Positions 24,988 to 33,721 of a stretch of DNA of 36,102 nt are shown piece by piece; the stretch's first letter is position 1, and each line of letters starts with the position of its first letter. The stretch comes from an uncultured Actinomycetes bacterium (GTDB taxonomy: Bacteria > Actinomycetota > Acidimicrobiia > Acidimicrobiales > RAAP-2). Location of the stretch: the NCBI GenBank assembly GCA_903870905.1, contig CAIQEU010000002.1, positions 1 through 36,102 of the forward strand. Direction: 5' to 3'. Both the position numbers and the translations under genes were made by a program. The notes under the pieces are model-generated. The model was given only the letters and a program-made list of their open reading frames with translations. It was not told the DNA's origin and searched no databases.

Positions 24988-25995
24988 CTACCCCTCGGCT
25001 CCCAAGCGTCCTGCGGTGGTCTGCACGGTGCTCGAACGTTGACCAGATCGGCTGCTCGCCACCTTTGCTGCGACGTGTGCTCCAAGGGTGGTGGCGCGGT
25101 AGCGCGCAGGGCGATCCGCGGTGCATTGGGGAAGACAGGCCACCACCGAATCAGGGTTGCCATCTTGGAAGAGCGCGATTGATCGACGTGGCCGCCCGCC
25201 AGCGAGCGGCGCAGGAGCCACGCGGTGAATCGTGGACGGCCATTGGTCGTTCGTCCACAGCGCCATTGCATCGCCCACGTTCACGATCAACGCACCCGCT
25301 GCTGGCTCGAGGTCACTCCAACGGCCCTCTGGCGTGAGCACCTGGAGTCCAGGCCCCGGGTCGGCGAGGAGCACGGTGCAGATGCCGTAATCGGTGTGGG
25401 CGCCGAGGGCCATCTGCGCATCGCTCAACCCACCATCCTCGACGCGTCGTTCGTAGAAATTTGCCCGCATGGTCACGTTGGCGTGATCGATGTGGCGAGA
25501 GAAGAACGACTCGTCGAGCCCGAGCGCAACTGCTGCGATGGCGAGGATCTCTTCTGAGAGCGCTCGTGCCGCGAGGTAGTACGACCACAGGGCAGAGCGG
25601 AGTGCGCCATCAGTCGGCCACCAGTTCCGAGCGAAGGCGGGATCGCCAGGATTCGCACCGGCGCGATCTTCAGCACCACAGACGAACCCCTCAACGAGAT
25701 CTGCCGGAGTGACCTGGTCCACCGTTGCCGCAAACCCCTCGCTCCGCCGTCGCGTCCAGCCTCGATAGGTCCCGTCTGGGGGAACCGTCACCGACTTCTC
25801 TCGTTCGGGCCGAGCGAAGAACGCCTCCATCGCATCGAGCGCTCGAGTCAGCGTCACGTCATCAATCCCGTGGCCGACAACTTGGAGGAAGCCACTCGTG
25901 AATGCAGCGTCGAGCTGTCGGGCGACTTCGTGACGATCTTCACGCGATCCGTAGAACCACGGACGAAGATCCACCACGGGGGCGATGGCCTCCAC
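24988..25995 (-). CDS. Fe(II)/2-oxoglutarate dioxygenase, isopenicillin N synthase-like (335 aa)
   Basis: Non-heme iron oxygenase of the IPNS-like family. An N-terminal DIOX_N-type region (about 4-115; GFLQVVGHGID) leads to the double-stranded beta-helix domain with H200-x-D202 (GAHTDYG), H257 (STIHRV) and the cosubstrate-binding R270-x-S272. All iron and 2-oxoglutarate ligands are present. The family hydroxylates or desaturates small molecules and some hormones; the substrate here is unknown. The start is GTG at 25995, with no strong ribosome site, 7 nt after the stop of the collagen-like gene. This spacing implies co-transcription, so modification of the collagen-like protein or a linked metabolite can be considered. 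The C-terminal tail is basic and low in complexity. Confidence 0.85.
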   Translation of the reverse strand: MEAIAPVVDLRPWFYGSREDRHEVARQLDAAFTSGFLQVVGHGIDDVTLTRALDAMEAFFARPEREKSVTVPPDGTYRGWTRRRSEGFAATVDQVTPADLVEGFVCGAEDRAGANPGDPAFARNWWPTDGALRSALWSYYLAARALSEEILAIAAVALGLDESFFSRHIDHANVTMRANFYERRVEDGGLSDAQMALGAHTDYGICTVLLADPGPGLQVLTPEGRWSDLEPAAGALIVNVGDAMALWTNDQWPSTIHRVAPAPLAGGRPRRSIALFQDGNPDSVVACLPQCTADRPARYRATTLGAHVAAKVASSRSGQRSSTVQTTAGRLGAEG

Positions 25996-26002
25996 GGCGT
26001 CG

Positions 26003-28363
26003 CTACTGGGTCGCGGTGATCACGACGTAGGCGCTCGTCGCCACCGGAGCCGTGGTGTTCGTGTCGTAGACCGTGATCGCAGCGGTTGCACCACCTGCAC
26101 CAACTTGGAGGTAGTAGAGGTTGCGCGTTCCGATGACCACCTTCGTGGCAGATCCAGCAGGATTCGTGATACCCGTTCCGGTAATGGAGTAGTCGATCCC
26201 CGCTTGGACCGAGGGTGTCGGTCCAGCAGCGACGAGGTCCGCAGAGCCGTTATCGGTGAACTCGATGAGGTAGTTCCCCTGTGCGAGCGTGACCGAGGCA
26301 GTCCCCTTCTCGGCGTTGAATGCCTTCCCTCCAGCGAGGTTCGTAATGCCCGAGTAGGAGCCGGGGGTCAGCACGACGGTGACGACGTGTGGCCCACCTC
26401 CCTGGGGACCTTGAGGGCCTGTTGCACCTTGAGGACCTTGGAGACCCGTAGCCCCGGCCGCACCTTGGGGCCCCGAGGGGCCTTGGGCTCCGGCCGAGCC
26501 AGAATTCCCTTGGGTACCTTGGGGACCCTGGAATCCAATGATGCCTTGGGGGCCTTGGGCTCCTGGGAAACCCGAAGCGCCTTGAGGGCCTTGCGTACCA
26601 CTTGCACCTTGGGGTCCCGAAGGACCGTTGGCACCAGCAAAACCTTGGGGACCTTGGGGACCGGTGTAGCCCTGAGCGCCAGTTGGACCAGCCGAACCGG
26701 CCGCACCTTGAGGTCCTGCCGGTCCGGTGTAGCCCTGAGCTCCTGCGGGGCCGGCGCTTCCTGCGATGCCCTGAGGGCCTTGGGGACCACTTGCTCCTTG
26801 AGGACCAGCAACACCGCTGTAGCCCTGGGCGCCCGAAGGCCCTGCCGAACCGTTGGAACCAGCGGTGCCTTGGGGGCCTTGCGTCCCGATGCCGGCAGTT
26901 CCTTGGTAGCCCTGGGGGCCTTGGGCTCCAGAGGACCCGGCGGCCCCCGACGTTCCCTGCGGGCCTTGAGGGCCACCACCAGCCACGCCTTGGTAGCCCT
27001 GGGGGCCTTGGGCTCCAGAGGACCCGGCGGCCCCCGACGTTCCCTGCGGGCCTTGAGGGCCACCACCAGCCACGCCTTGGTAGCCCTGGGGGCCAGAGGC
27101 GCCTTGGGGGCCTTGAGGGCCAGTGACTGACAGTCCCTGCGCACCTTGGGCACCTTGGGCTCCAGAGCTACCCTGAGGACCAGCGGCTCCTTGGACACCT
27201 TGGTAGCCCTGTGGTCCACCGAAGGCACCTTGTGGACCTTGGGGACCGGTGACCCCTTGCGCTCCCTGGATACCCTCTTGACCGGTTGCACCCTGAGCAC
27301 CTTGGGCGCCGGTTCGACCCTGCGTTCCTTGGTAGCCCATTGCGCCTTGGAATCCAAGGCTTCCCGCCACACCTTGGGAGCCCTGCCCACCAGCGGCGCC
27401 GTCAGCGCCTTGTGGACCCTGGGGGCCGGCCGAACCTGAAGATCCTTGCGACCCTTGCGTTCCAGCACCCTGGAAGCCTTGTGGGCCTTGAAGACCGCTA
27501 CTCCCAGTGGGACCGGCCGATCCCTGAGGACCGGGAGAACCTGCCCCCGTCGCACCTTGAGGACCTTGGGGACCCGTTGACCCGGAGGCGCCACTCGCCC
27601 CTTGCGCACCCTGTGCTCCCTGCACACCTTGAGAACCTTGGGGGCCGACCCCACCGGCTCCACCTTGAAGTCCTTGGGCACCTTGAGGGCCGTTCGCTGG
27701 CCCTTGAGGGCCTTGCGACCCTTGGGGGCCTTGGACACCGGGGGTGCCCGCAGCGCCTTGTGACCCGCTCTGGCCCGTTACTCCCTGGAACCCTTGCGAC
27801 CCCTGAGCACCCTGGAAACCTGATGGTCCAGAACTCCCCGATTGCCCCTGGGTGCCTTGATGTCCCTGCGCACCTTGGAAACCTTGGGCTCCTTGCGCAC
27901 CGGCAGGACCCGAGGATCCGGTCCGACCTTGGTAGCCCTGCGATCCTTGAGCACCAGCCGGACCGTTCGAACCCACGGCGCCCTGAGGTCCTTGTGGACC
28001 GATCCCACCTTGGGGACCAATCGCCCCTGGAACTCCCTGCACCCCTTGGGCACCATTCGGACCTGTCTGCCCGGGAGCACCTTGGGGCCCTTGAACCCCT
28101 CCGGTTCCTGCCGTTCCTTGGGGGCCTTGTGCACCCTGGGGTCCTCGCGCCGCAGTGTTGTTGGCGAGATTCCACACCACGAGCGTCATTCCCGCTGCGC
28201 ACGAGTGGCGGTAGGGCGCCACGTTAGAAATTGAACCGCTCTTCAAGCAGCCATACAGCGACGTGGGGGCGGCGGCGCCGACCTCTTGGGCCGATGAAAC
28301 GCCGACGGTGACGCCGAGCAGCATCACCGTCGTGACGGATGGCAACTTCTTCGAAACGTGCAT
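26003..28363 (-). CDS. Secreted collagen-like protein (786 aa)
   Basis: A signal peptide (about 1-32) precedes a small domain with C39 and C55 ([10 protein letters not shown] ... [12 protein letters not shown]), the usual N-cap of actinobacterial collagen-like proteins. Residues 74-658 are Gly-X-Y repeats dominated by G-P-Q and G-A-Q, broken at intervals by GGG, GSPG or GAG irregularities. The C-terminal 128 residues (from H659) form a separate beta-rich domain that could act as trimerisation or adhesion head. It should form an extracellular triple helix. Pro is common in X but rare in Y, where Gln prevails. The ATG has GGGGGAG just upstream. The dioxygenase gene follows by 7 nt. Long antisense frames over this gene are composition artefacts. 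Confidence 0.93.
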   Translation of the reverse strand: MHVSKKLPSVTTVMLLGVTVGVSSAQEVGAAAPTSLYGCLKSGSISNVAPYRHSCAAGMTLVVWNLANNTAARGPQGAQGPQGTAGTGGVQGPQGAPGQTGPNGAQGVQGVPGAIGPQGGIGPQGPQGAVGSNGPAGAQGSQGYQGRTGSSGPAGAQGAQGFQGAQGHQGTQGQSGSSGPSGFQGAQGSQGFQGVTGQSGSQGAAGTPGVQGPQGSQGPQGPANGPQGAQGLQGGAGGVGPQGSQGVQGAQGAQGASGASGSTGPQGPQGATGAGSPGPQGSAGPTGSSGLQGPQGFQGAGTQGSQGSSGSAGPQGPQGADGAAGGQGSQGVAGSLGFQGAMGYQGTQGRTGAQGAQGATGQEGIQGAQGVTGPQGPQGAFGGPQGYQGVQGAAGPQGSSGAQGAQGAQGLSVTGPQGPQGASGPQGYQGVAGGGPQGPQGTSGAAGSSGAQGPQGYQGVAGGGPQGPQGTSGAAGSSGAQGPQGYQGTAGIGTQGPQGTAGSNGSAGPSGAQGYSGVAGPQGASGPQGPQGIAGSAGPAGAQGYTGPAGPQGAAGSAGPTGAQGYTGPQGPQGFAGANGPSGPQGASGTQGPQGASGFPGAQGPQGIIGFQGPQGTQGNSGSAGAQGPSGPQGAAGATGLQGPQGATGPQGPQGGGPHVVTVVLTPGSYSGITNLAGGKAFNAEKGTASVTLAQGNYLIEFTDNGSADLVAAGPTPSVQAGIDYSITGTGITNPAGSATKVVIGTRNLYYLQVGAGGATAAITVYDTNTTAPVATSAYVVITATQ
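26901..27094. repeat. 87-bp tandem duplication inside the collagen-like gene
   Basis: An 87-bp unit starts at 26901, 26988 and, as a partial copy of about 20 bp, at 27075. The two full copies appear identical at DNA level and encode a 29-residue block ([15 protein letters not shown] and following). Other triplets in the gene vary at codon level, so this is a recent in-frame duplication that changes the helix length. Confidence 0.9.
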
Positions 28364-28383
28364 TTCTCCCCCGGTCCACCTCC

Positions 28384-28389
28384 ATGCTA
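28384..28389 (-). promoter_or_regulatory. Candidate -10 box of the collagen-like gene
   Basis: On the minus strand this reads TAGCAT, 20 nt before the ATG at 28363, which would leave a leader of about 14 nt holding the GGGGGAG ribosome site. A clear -35 is not seen. Confidence 0.35.
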
Positions 28390-28421
28390 GGTGCAGTCAC
28401 GACGAGAAAACCTTGCAACCA

Positions 28422-28444
28422 CGTGCGGCCTGAGGAGCCGCACG
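28422..28444. promoter_or_regulatory. Perfect inverted repeat between collagen-like and TetR genes
   Basis: CGTGCGGC (28422-28429) and its complement (28437-28444) flank a 7-nt spacer in the 212-bp divergent intergenic region. It is a candidate operator for the adjacent TetR-type protein and lies about 35 nt upstream of the collagen -10 box. An RNA hairpin is an alternative. Confidence 0.4.
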
Positions 28445-28563
28445 GTCGTCCGGGACCGGGAATGTCGGTGCCGTTCGTCGACGATGACACCAACCATTCG
28501 CCTGAGGACCCTCTTTGCCATGGCGTCTGCTGTCGTCTCGGGAGGGTGGAGATCCTGCCCGCG

Positions 28564-28569
28564 TAGGAT
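28564..28569 (+). promoter_or_regulatory. TAGGAT -10 box, leaderless start of TetR gene
   Basis: TAGGAT lies exactly 6 nt before the ATG at 28576, the same box and spacing as at 3052-3057. No ribosome site is present, so the message probably begins at the start codon. Confidence 0.5.
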
Positions 28570-28575
28570 GGACCC

Positions 28576-29739
28576 ATGCCGTTCGAGCCTGCGACTACTC
28601 GGCGCGCCCATCTTGGGCGCACCGCGATCACCGCTCGACTCGAGCAGGCCATTGCCGAATTGACCGCTACTGAAGGTTTCGACGCCGTCAATCCTCGGGC
28701 GATTGCCCTCCGAGCTGGAACGTCCATTCGGCCTTCCTACGATCGCTACGGCGATCGGTCGACGATCGCCCTCGCACTCTGGGAATCCATTGGTCAAGAC
28801 GCGTGCACGGCACTGGTCATCGACGTCGCCCAAGCACTGGTTGACGGCGACCCCGAGACTGCAGCCAACTGGATCATCACGCGACGAACGAACACCGTGG
28901 CTCGTGCTTGTCTTCGAGAGCTCCTCCTCCTCACGGCGTTTGATTCGGAACTCCGGACGTTCATCCACGAGCACCTCGTGGCGAGAATCCGCGGTGCCGA
29001 TCCGGCAACGAGCGTTCGGTGGATCGCTGCGCTCACCGTTGCAATTGGACTCGTGACGAGTGCCACCGACCTCACCGGCCCCTACGAGCTCAACCAACCC
29101 CTCGCGTCGGTGGCGACGGCACTCACCATGGACGTGGTCCCAGAACTACTCCCCGATGTCGTCGCAGACTTCATGGAGCTCCAGCCGATTTCGACCGGTG
29201 ACCACACCGTGGATGCTGCACTCAACGCAGCGTTGGTCGCGATTGCCCATGATGGCTACCGGGCAACCACCATGGACCGAATCTGCGAACGAGCAGGCTT
29301 GAGCGAGGGGGCGATCTTCGGAAGATACGCCACCAAACTCGACCTCGTCATCGACATCGTCGAACGTCGCCAGCGAGAAGCAATGGCCACCAGTGCTGCG
29401 TTCACCGTGGATTTGACGGTCGCCGTTGGCCCTTCGGTCACCGAGGCGGTGCTGTGGCGCGAGCACTTCCGACCTGAGCACCGGCCAGCGTGCTGCTTCG
29501 CCATGGAGGTCGAACGACTCGCCCTCCATGAACCGCGCCTCGAGAGTCGGCTGCGTGCCGCTCGGGCGATGTTCGCCGCGGACTACCTCGAGACGCTCGA
29601 AGGACTCCCGCTCGCCGAAGCTAAGGGCAGCGTAGATTTCGGCATCTGCCTCGGAAATGGGCTGCAGGTGATGGCAGTGCTCCACCCAGATGCCTTCACC
29701 CTCCCCTTCAACCTCGTGACCGCTGGACTCCACCGCTAG
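28576..29739 (+). CDS. Tandem TetR-type transcriptional regulator with two DNA-binding domains (387 aa)
   Basis: Two TetR_N-like helix-turn-helix regions lie in one chain. The first (about 15-72) has GFDAVNPRAIALRAGTSIRPSYDRYGDR; the second (about 212-265) is more canonical, with GYRATTMDRICERAGLSEGAIFGRYATK. Each is followed by a helical ligand-type segment (about 73-200 and 270-387), so the protein looks like two TetR proteins joined end to end, about twice the usual length. It is likely a repressor that might bind as a single chain or as a dimer with four HTHs. It is divergent from the collagen-like gene, which makes that gene and a VOC gene downstream plausible targets. The ATG start is preceded by a -10 box at leaderless spacing. 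Confidence 0.8.
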   Translation: MPFEPATTRRAHLGRTAITARLEQAIAELTATEGFDAVNPRAIALRAGTSIRPSYDRYGDRSTIALALWESIGQDACTALVIDVAQALVDGDPETAANWIITRRTNTVARACLRELLLLTAFDSELRTFIHEHLVARIRGADPATSVRWIAALTVAIGLVTSATDLTGPYELNQPLASVATALTMDVVPELLPDVVADFMELQPISTGDHTVDAALNAALVAIAHDGYRATTMDRICERAGLSEGAIFGRYATKLDLVIDIVERRQREAMATSAAFTVDLTVAVGPSVTEAVLWREHFRPEHRPACCFAMEVERLALHEPRLESRLRAARAMFAADYLETLEGLPLAEAKGSVDFGICLGNGLQVMAVLHPDAFTLPFNLVTAGLHR

Positions 29740-29801
29740 CGCACGACGTCACGACACCGGAACGCTCTCCGCTTTGCACGCCCAACTCCATGGAGGCCCG
29801 A

Positions 29802-30224
29802 ATGGCTCGCGTCAACACCTACCTCAACTTCCCCGGCAACGCCGAAGAGGCGCTCACGCACTACCGAGAGCTCTTCGGTACCGAGTTCGTTGGGGACATC
29901 ATGCGATTTCGCGATATGGGTGTCCCGGGCCTCACCGAAGCGGAGGCGAACGGCATCATGCACATGGAAGTGGCGATTGCTGGCGGTCACGTCCTGATGG
30001 CCACCGACTTGCTCGAATCGTTGGGGCAGATCCAACGCATCGGCAACAACACGACCATCATGGTCGAGGTCGATTCACGAGAGGAAGTGGACCGACTCTT
30101 CGCAGGGCTCGCGAGCGGCGTTGAGGAGAGTGCTCCGGCCGATCAGACCTGGGGGCAGTACTGGTCGGTCTGTCTCGACCGATTTGGGATCAGGTGGATG
30201 ATCGCCACCCCACTTGGAGCGTGA
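29802..30224 (+). CDS. VOC family protein, PhnB/glyoxalase-like (140 aa)
   Basis: A small vicinal-oxygen-chelate protein: the opening VNTYLNFPGNAEEALTHYRELFGTEF is the PhnB-type motif, followed by HMEVAIAGGHVLMATD, the N-N-T strand and the C-terminal WGQYWSVCLDRFGIRWMI. Metal ligands of glyoxalase I are not fully conserved in PhnB relatives, and their activity is generally unknown. The ATG at 29802 has GGAGG 6 nt upstream and is preferred to the ATG at 29790. It sits 62 nt after the TetR gene on the same strand. Confidence 0.85.
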   Translation: MARVNTYLNFPGNAEEALTHYRELFGTEFVGDIMRFRDMGVPGLTEAEANGIMHMEVAIAGGHVLMATDLLESLGQIQRIGNNTTIMVEVDSREEVDRLFAGLASGVEESAPADQTWGQYWSVCLDRFGIRWMIATPLGA

Positions 30225-30394
30225 CGACGGCTGAGTGACCGTCGACGAAGAGGCATCGTCGCTCCGAGAACCCGATGGGACGGGACTCCCGGGCCGCCCG
30301 AAGGCCCGAGATGGCGTCCGTTATGCTCGAGAGGTGTTCGGCAGTTCTCGGCGTGGCCGACAGCAGATGCCATCGAGAACCGCGGAGGCCGGGA

Positions 30395-32440
30395 ATGGTC
30401 GGAGTGCTCTCTCCTGAACCGAAGGTGATGGCTCCGGAGACGACGACGGATCGTCGGCAGTTCACTCGGGCGCTGCTGGTCACGAATGCGGCCCTCCTCA
30501 TTCCCGCCCTATGGCTCGCATTCGGCGACTGGCGAAGCCACCTCACGCTGTTCCCCCTGACCCCGCAGGGGAACCTCTACGACCTCCAAGCCAGAGCGAT
30601 GCTGGCTGGCCGTCTGAACGTGCCGACCAATTCGCTCGGCATCGAGGGATTCCTCCACGACGGCAAGACCTCCACCTACTTCGGCATCTTCCCGTCGATC
30701 CTCCGGATGCCAGTCTTGGTGTTCACCCACCACTTCGATGGGCGCCTCACCGCAGTCTCGATCTTCCTCGCGTGGTTGGTGACCTGCGCCGCGATTGGCG
30801 CCATGGTGGTGCAGCTTCGAACGATCCTCCGGCGTGACCTTCGAGCGAGTCGCCTCGAACGCATCGCCACCTGTGCGCTGGCCGCTGCGATGTCCTTGGG
30901 GACCATCTTCCCGAGCTTGTTGGCGACGCCCCGGGTGTACGAAGAGGACATTGCGTGGTCGATCGCCCTCGGCATCCTCTTCTTCGTCGGCGTCCTGTCG
31001 TTCTTGGTCAGACCGGGAAGGGCTCGATTCGCCGTTGTCTCCCTCATCACACTCGCTGCCGCTACGAACCGGGGCTCAACTGGCGACGCGTGGATCCTCG
31101 CCATCTTCGCCTTGGCGGTGTTCTTCCGTTGCTCTCGTCACGGCGCAACGTGGCGTCGTTCTGCGAACTGGTTCTTCGCGCTCGGAGCCTTCAGCGCCAT
31201 CGTGGTGCTCGCCCTCTCCTACGCCAAGTTCGGAACCCTCACAGGATTCGACGAGCGGTACCAGGTGTGGACCTCCGTCTACCCACACCGCAAGGCTTTC
31301 CTCGACGCCAACGGTGGTACTCCATTCGGTCTGCAGTTCCTCCCCACCACGTTGCTCACCTACTTCGCGCCGTTCGCGGCGTCACTGAAGGGCCTCTTCC
31401 CCTACGTGCACCTTCCGTCACATCCCGTGCAGGCCGTCGGTCACGTCACGTTCGATCAAATTTGGCCGACCGCCTCGTTGACCGCCACGACGCCGTTGCT
31501 CGTCATCTTGAGCGTTGTTGGGACTGTGGTGGTGCTGGCCAAGCCATCGACGACCATGGAGCGAGTTCTCCGGATTCTGGTGGGAGCGTCGATCGTCGCC
31601 ACAGGCCCCGTCCTCATCTTCGGGTACATCTGCCCGCGCTACCTCGGCGACTTCGTTCCCTGGCTCGTGCTGGCAGGCGGAATCGGTTTCTTCTTCCTCC
31701 TTGAGCGCGCCCAGAGGTTCCGGTCGTGGTTCTTCGGCGTCGTCATCGTCTGCTCGCTCCTCGCGGTAGTCATGAACCTCGCCCTCGCAGCAGGCATGCA
31801 ACCGTCGTGGACGAGTACCCAGGCCGAGAACTTCACTCGAGCACAACTCCAGCTGAGTCCCGGAGCGCTCGCTCATGAGATCTCTCGCTCGGCATCCCTC
31901 CCGATCGACGCGCCACCGGGGCACATCGTCATCGTTGGGGCGTGCCAGGGCGTCTACCGAACCCTCGGACCTCAAGCGGACATCCCTTTGTCCAACCTCG
32001 AACACAACAGTTGGTTCGCCCTCGCCCCGACCGTCGGCGCGGAGGCCACCTTGTCGCTCCACATCACCCGCACTCCCACTCGAGCCGATGCCGAAGTTGC
32101 CCTCATGACTCGTGGGAGAATGCGGCTCGTGCTCCGCCCGATCCGCACCGGAGTTGTCCGATTGGTCGTGGAGCATCCAGTTGCTCAGCTGCCAGATGTC
32201 CGGCACCGATCGCACGCAATCGTCGCCGTGGCCGGCACCACTGGGACGATCGAGGTGTCGATCGATCCATACCTCGAACGCACCTCGATCGCGGGATTCA
32301 ACAACGTCCTGCCCACCTCGTTCGCTGGCCCCGGGGTCACTACCTACCCGGCGGTCACCTCATCGTGGGTCACCGTGGCCACCAATCGGCCCATGACCAC
32401 CAGCCCACTCTGCCGAGAGCTGCTCGACACGCTCGGCTGA
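30395..32440 (+). CDS. Large polytopic membrane protein, putative GT-C glycosyltransferase (681 aa)
   Basis: An N-terminal helix (about 26-43) is followed by a loop with D63 (GNLYDLQARAML) and YFGIFPSILRMP (95-106), then about nine more hydrophobic helices to residue 500. A hydrophilic, beta-rich outer C-terminal domain (about 510-681) follows. The architecture matches GT-C membrane glycosyltransferases that take lipid-linked sugars outside the membrane. No donor or acceptor can be named. The open frame begins at 30275, but the ATG at 30395 has GGAGG 6 nt upstream and is the natural start. Confidence 0.65.
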   Translation: MVGVLSPEPKVMAPETTTDRRQFTRALLVTNAALLIPALWLAFGDWRSHLTLFPLTPQGNLYDLQARAMLAGRLNVPTNSLGIEGFLHDGKTSTYFGIFPSILRMPVLVFTHHFDGRLTAVSIFLAWLVTCAAIGAMVVQLRTILRRDLRASRLERIATCALAAAMSLGTIFPSLLATPRVYEEDIAWSIALGILFFVGVLSFLVRPGRARFAVVSLITLAAATNRGSTGDAWILAIFALAVFFRCSRHGATWRRSANWFFALGAFSAIVVLALSYAKFGTLTGFDERYQVWTSVYPHRKAFLDANGGTPFGLQFLPTTLLTYFAPFAASLKGLFPYVHLPSHPVQAVGHVTFDQIWPTASLTATTPLLVILSVVGTVVVLAKPSTTMERVLRILVGASIVATGPVLIFGYICPRYLGDFVPWLVLAGGIGFFFLLERAQRFRSWFFGVVIVCSLLAVVMNLALAAGMQPSWTSTQAENFTRAQLQLSPGALAHEISRSASLPIDAPPGHIVIVGACQGVYRTLGPQADIPLSNLEHNSWFALAPTVGAEATLSLHITRTPTRADAEVALMTRGRMRLVLRPIRTGVVRLVVEHPVAQLPDVRHRSHAIVAVAGTTGTIEVSIDPYLERTSIAGFNNVLPTSFAGPGVTTYPAVTSSWVTVATNRPMTTSPLCRELLDTLG

Positions 32441-32524
32441 GGGATGAGGCTCGTTCTTGGCGTGCCGAAGGAGCAGGCACTGTGGCGAATTCTTTCCCGG
32501 TCTTCATTCACGGCCCTCCGGTCC

Positions 32525-32550
32525 AATTGGTATCGTTTCTGATACCATTT
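32525..32550. promoter_or_regulatory. Palindromic operator overlapping the XRE gene -10 box
   Basis: AATTGGTATC (32525-32534) and GATACCATTT (32541-32550) form a 10-bp inverted repeat with one mismatch and a 6-nt spacer. The inner arm holds TACCAT (32543-32548), a TANNNT -10 box 6 nt before the ATG at 32555. A repressor bound here would block the promoter, as expected for antitoxin autoregulation. Confidence 0.6.
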
Positions 32551-32554
32551 GACC

Positions 32555-32875
32555 ATGGAGATCAGTGCGGCACTTCGCGAGGCACGAGTTCGTGCTGGGT
32601 TGAGCGCAAGAGAGCTCGCTCGTCGAGCTGGGACGTCGCATGCGACGCTCCTCGCCTACGAGTCCGGTCGAATTGATCCAGGAACAAAGGTTGCGGAGCG
32701 GATCCTGCATGCCGCTGGTTTCCACCTCCGCTGCACGCTCGATCCGAGCGTGCACACCGCGAGCGGAAGGCCTGCCGGTGAAGAACTCGAAGACATCCTC
32801 AACCTCGCAGAGCACCTTCCGCATCAGCCTCGTTCTCGCCGCCTGAACGCACCAGTCTTCCCAACGCTGCGATGA
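32555..32875 (+). CDS. XRE-family DNA-binding protein, probable antitoxin (106 aa)
   Basis: The N-terminal lambda-repressor-like helix-turn-helix spans about residues 1-60: LREARVRAGLSARELARRAGTSHATLLAYESGR is a clean HTH_3 motif. The C-terminal 40 residues are charged and would be free to hold a partner. The ATG lacks a ribosome site but follows a -10 box by 6 nt, so translation may be leaderless; a TTG at 32549 is in frame but less likely. The gene overlaps the nucleotidyltransferase gene (ATGA at 32872-32875), the arrangement of an antitoxin preceding its toxin, and a palindrome covers the promoter. Confidence 0.8.
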   Translation: MEISAALREARVRAGLSARELARRAGTSHATLLAYESGRIDPGTKVAERILHAAGFHLRCTLDPSVHTASGRPAGEELEDILNLAEHLPHQPRSRRLNAPVFPTLR

Positions 32876-33417
32876 CCACACTCCTTCAGATGGTGCACCA
32901 ACTCGACCGTTCCTTGGAGCACAGCGGCGTCGCCCACGCGTTTGGCGGAGCATTGGCGCTCGCCTTCTGCACCGGAGAACCGAGGGCCACCGCCGACGTG
33001 GACCTCAACATCTTCCTCCGACCAGCGTCCGTCGATGAAGCTCTCGGGGCTCTTCCCAATGGTGTCCGCTGGGACCCCCAAGACCATGCGCTTCTCGCAC
33101 GCGACGGTCAAGCTCGTCTCTGGTGGGAGCACACGCCAATTGATATTTTCTTGAGTACCACCGAGTTCCACGACAGTGCCGCTGCCCGCATCCGTCATCA
33201 CAATCTTGCTGGGAGACTCCTCCCGTTCTTGGCATGCGACGATCTCGCGGTCTTCAAAGTGTTCTTCAATCGCCGCAAGGATTGGGCCGACCTTGAGGCG
33301 ATGGTCCTCGCTCGCTCCTTTGACATCGAGCGCGTGCTCGGCGTGTTAGCTCGATACCTCGGGCCCGAAGATCCTCGGATTGAAGCGTTGATTGCCTTCG
33401 TGGCATCAAGCGACTGA
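32872..33417 (+). CDS. Nucleotidyltransferase-fold protein, probable AbiEii-like toxin (181 aa)
   Basis: A polymerase-beta-like nucleotidyltransferase: G25-G26 (FGGALAL) and D42-x-D44 (ATADVDLNIF) form the helix-turn and metal-binding pair, and CDDLAVFKVFFNRRKDWADLEAM carries the later basic/acidic motif (FK...KDWxD). Such proteins can transfer nucleotides to tRNA or protein and act as toxins in AbiE/MenAT modules. It is translationally coupled to the XRE protein. It is shorter than AbiEii at 33813-34733 and not evidently a close copy of it. Its stop is followed by about 160 nt of apparently noncoding sequence up to the tRNA fragment. Confidence 0.75.
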   Translation: MTTLLQMVHQLDRSLEHSGVAHAFGGALALAFCTGEPRATADVDLNIFLRPASVDEALGALPNGVRWDPQDHALLARDGQARLWWEHTPIDIFLSTTEFHDSAAARIRHHNLAGRLLPFLACDDLAVFKVFFNRRKDWADLEAMVLARSFDIERVLGVLARYLGPEDPRIEALIAFVASSD

Positions 33418-33577
33418 GGTCTCCCAACGGGAACTGCGCCCCTGAGCAAAATCGCCCCAGATGAAGTCGGAGGAGGCGCGATGTTCGACGGTCCCAACTT
33501 TCATCACACCACATGCGTTCCAGCGGCAAACGAGGCTCTGGGGGTTCAACTGTCCACGATGACGCGGAACATCACAA

Positions 33578-33622
33578 TGGTGCGGGCGGAGGGATTCGAA
33601 CCCCCAACCTTCTGATCCGTAG
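33578..33622 (-). other. 3' half of tRNA-Arg(ACG): probable attachment site (attL/attR)
   Basis: Read on the minus strand, this is the anticodon loop CTACGGA, the 3' anticodon strand, variable loop, T-arm with TTCGAAT, the 3' acceptor strand, discriminator A and CCA. The 5' half is absent: the sequence next to the loop does not pair with the anticodon stem. Such 3' halves arise when a tyrosine-recombinase element integrates into a tRNA gene. The fragment points left, so the element should extend to the right toward an intact tRNA-Arg outside the window. Confidence 0.7.
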
Positions 33623-33637
33623 GCGGCTCAAGCCATA

Positions 33638-33711
33638 TTTCAGGAGATTCACCCGGTTCAGAAAACTCGCTGAGCAGGGGAAATACATTTCACGCGTTTC
33701 AGGAAATCCAC
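33638..33711. repeat. 15-bp direct repeats beside the tRNA scar
   Basis: TTTCAGGAGATTCAC (33638-33652) and TTTCAGGAAATCCAC (33697-33711) agree at 13 of 15 positions with a 59-bp period. Their position just inside the presumed element end resembles integrase arm-type sites; this is inference. Confidence 0.4.
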
Positions 33712-33721
33712 GCTTTTCACT

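Noticed and set aside
25985-27130. Long plus-strand frames opposite the collagen-like gene (381, 313 and 174 aa) and a minus-strand 456-aa frame
   Set aside because: They arise from the Gly-Pro-Gln repeat composition, which leaves few stops in any frame. Their translations are low-complexity and have no family features.
26395-28150. Regular short repeats resembling a CRISPR array or satellite
   Set aside because: The periodicity is the 9-nt Gly-X-Y codon pattern of a collagen gene. There are no constant repeats with unique spacers and no cas genes.
33578-33622. Intact tRNA gene
   Set aside because: The 5' half is missing; bases to the right of the anticodon loop do not form the anticodon, D or acceptor stems.
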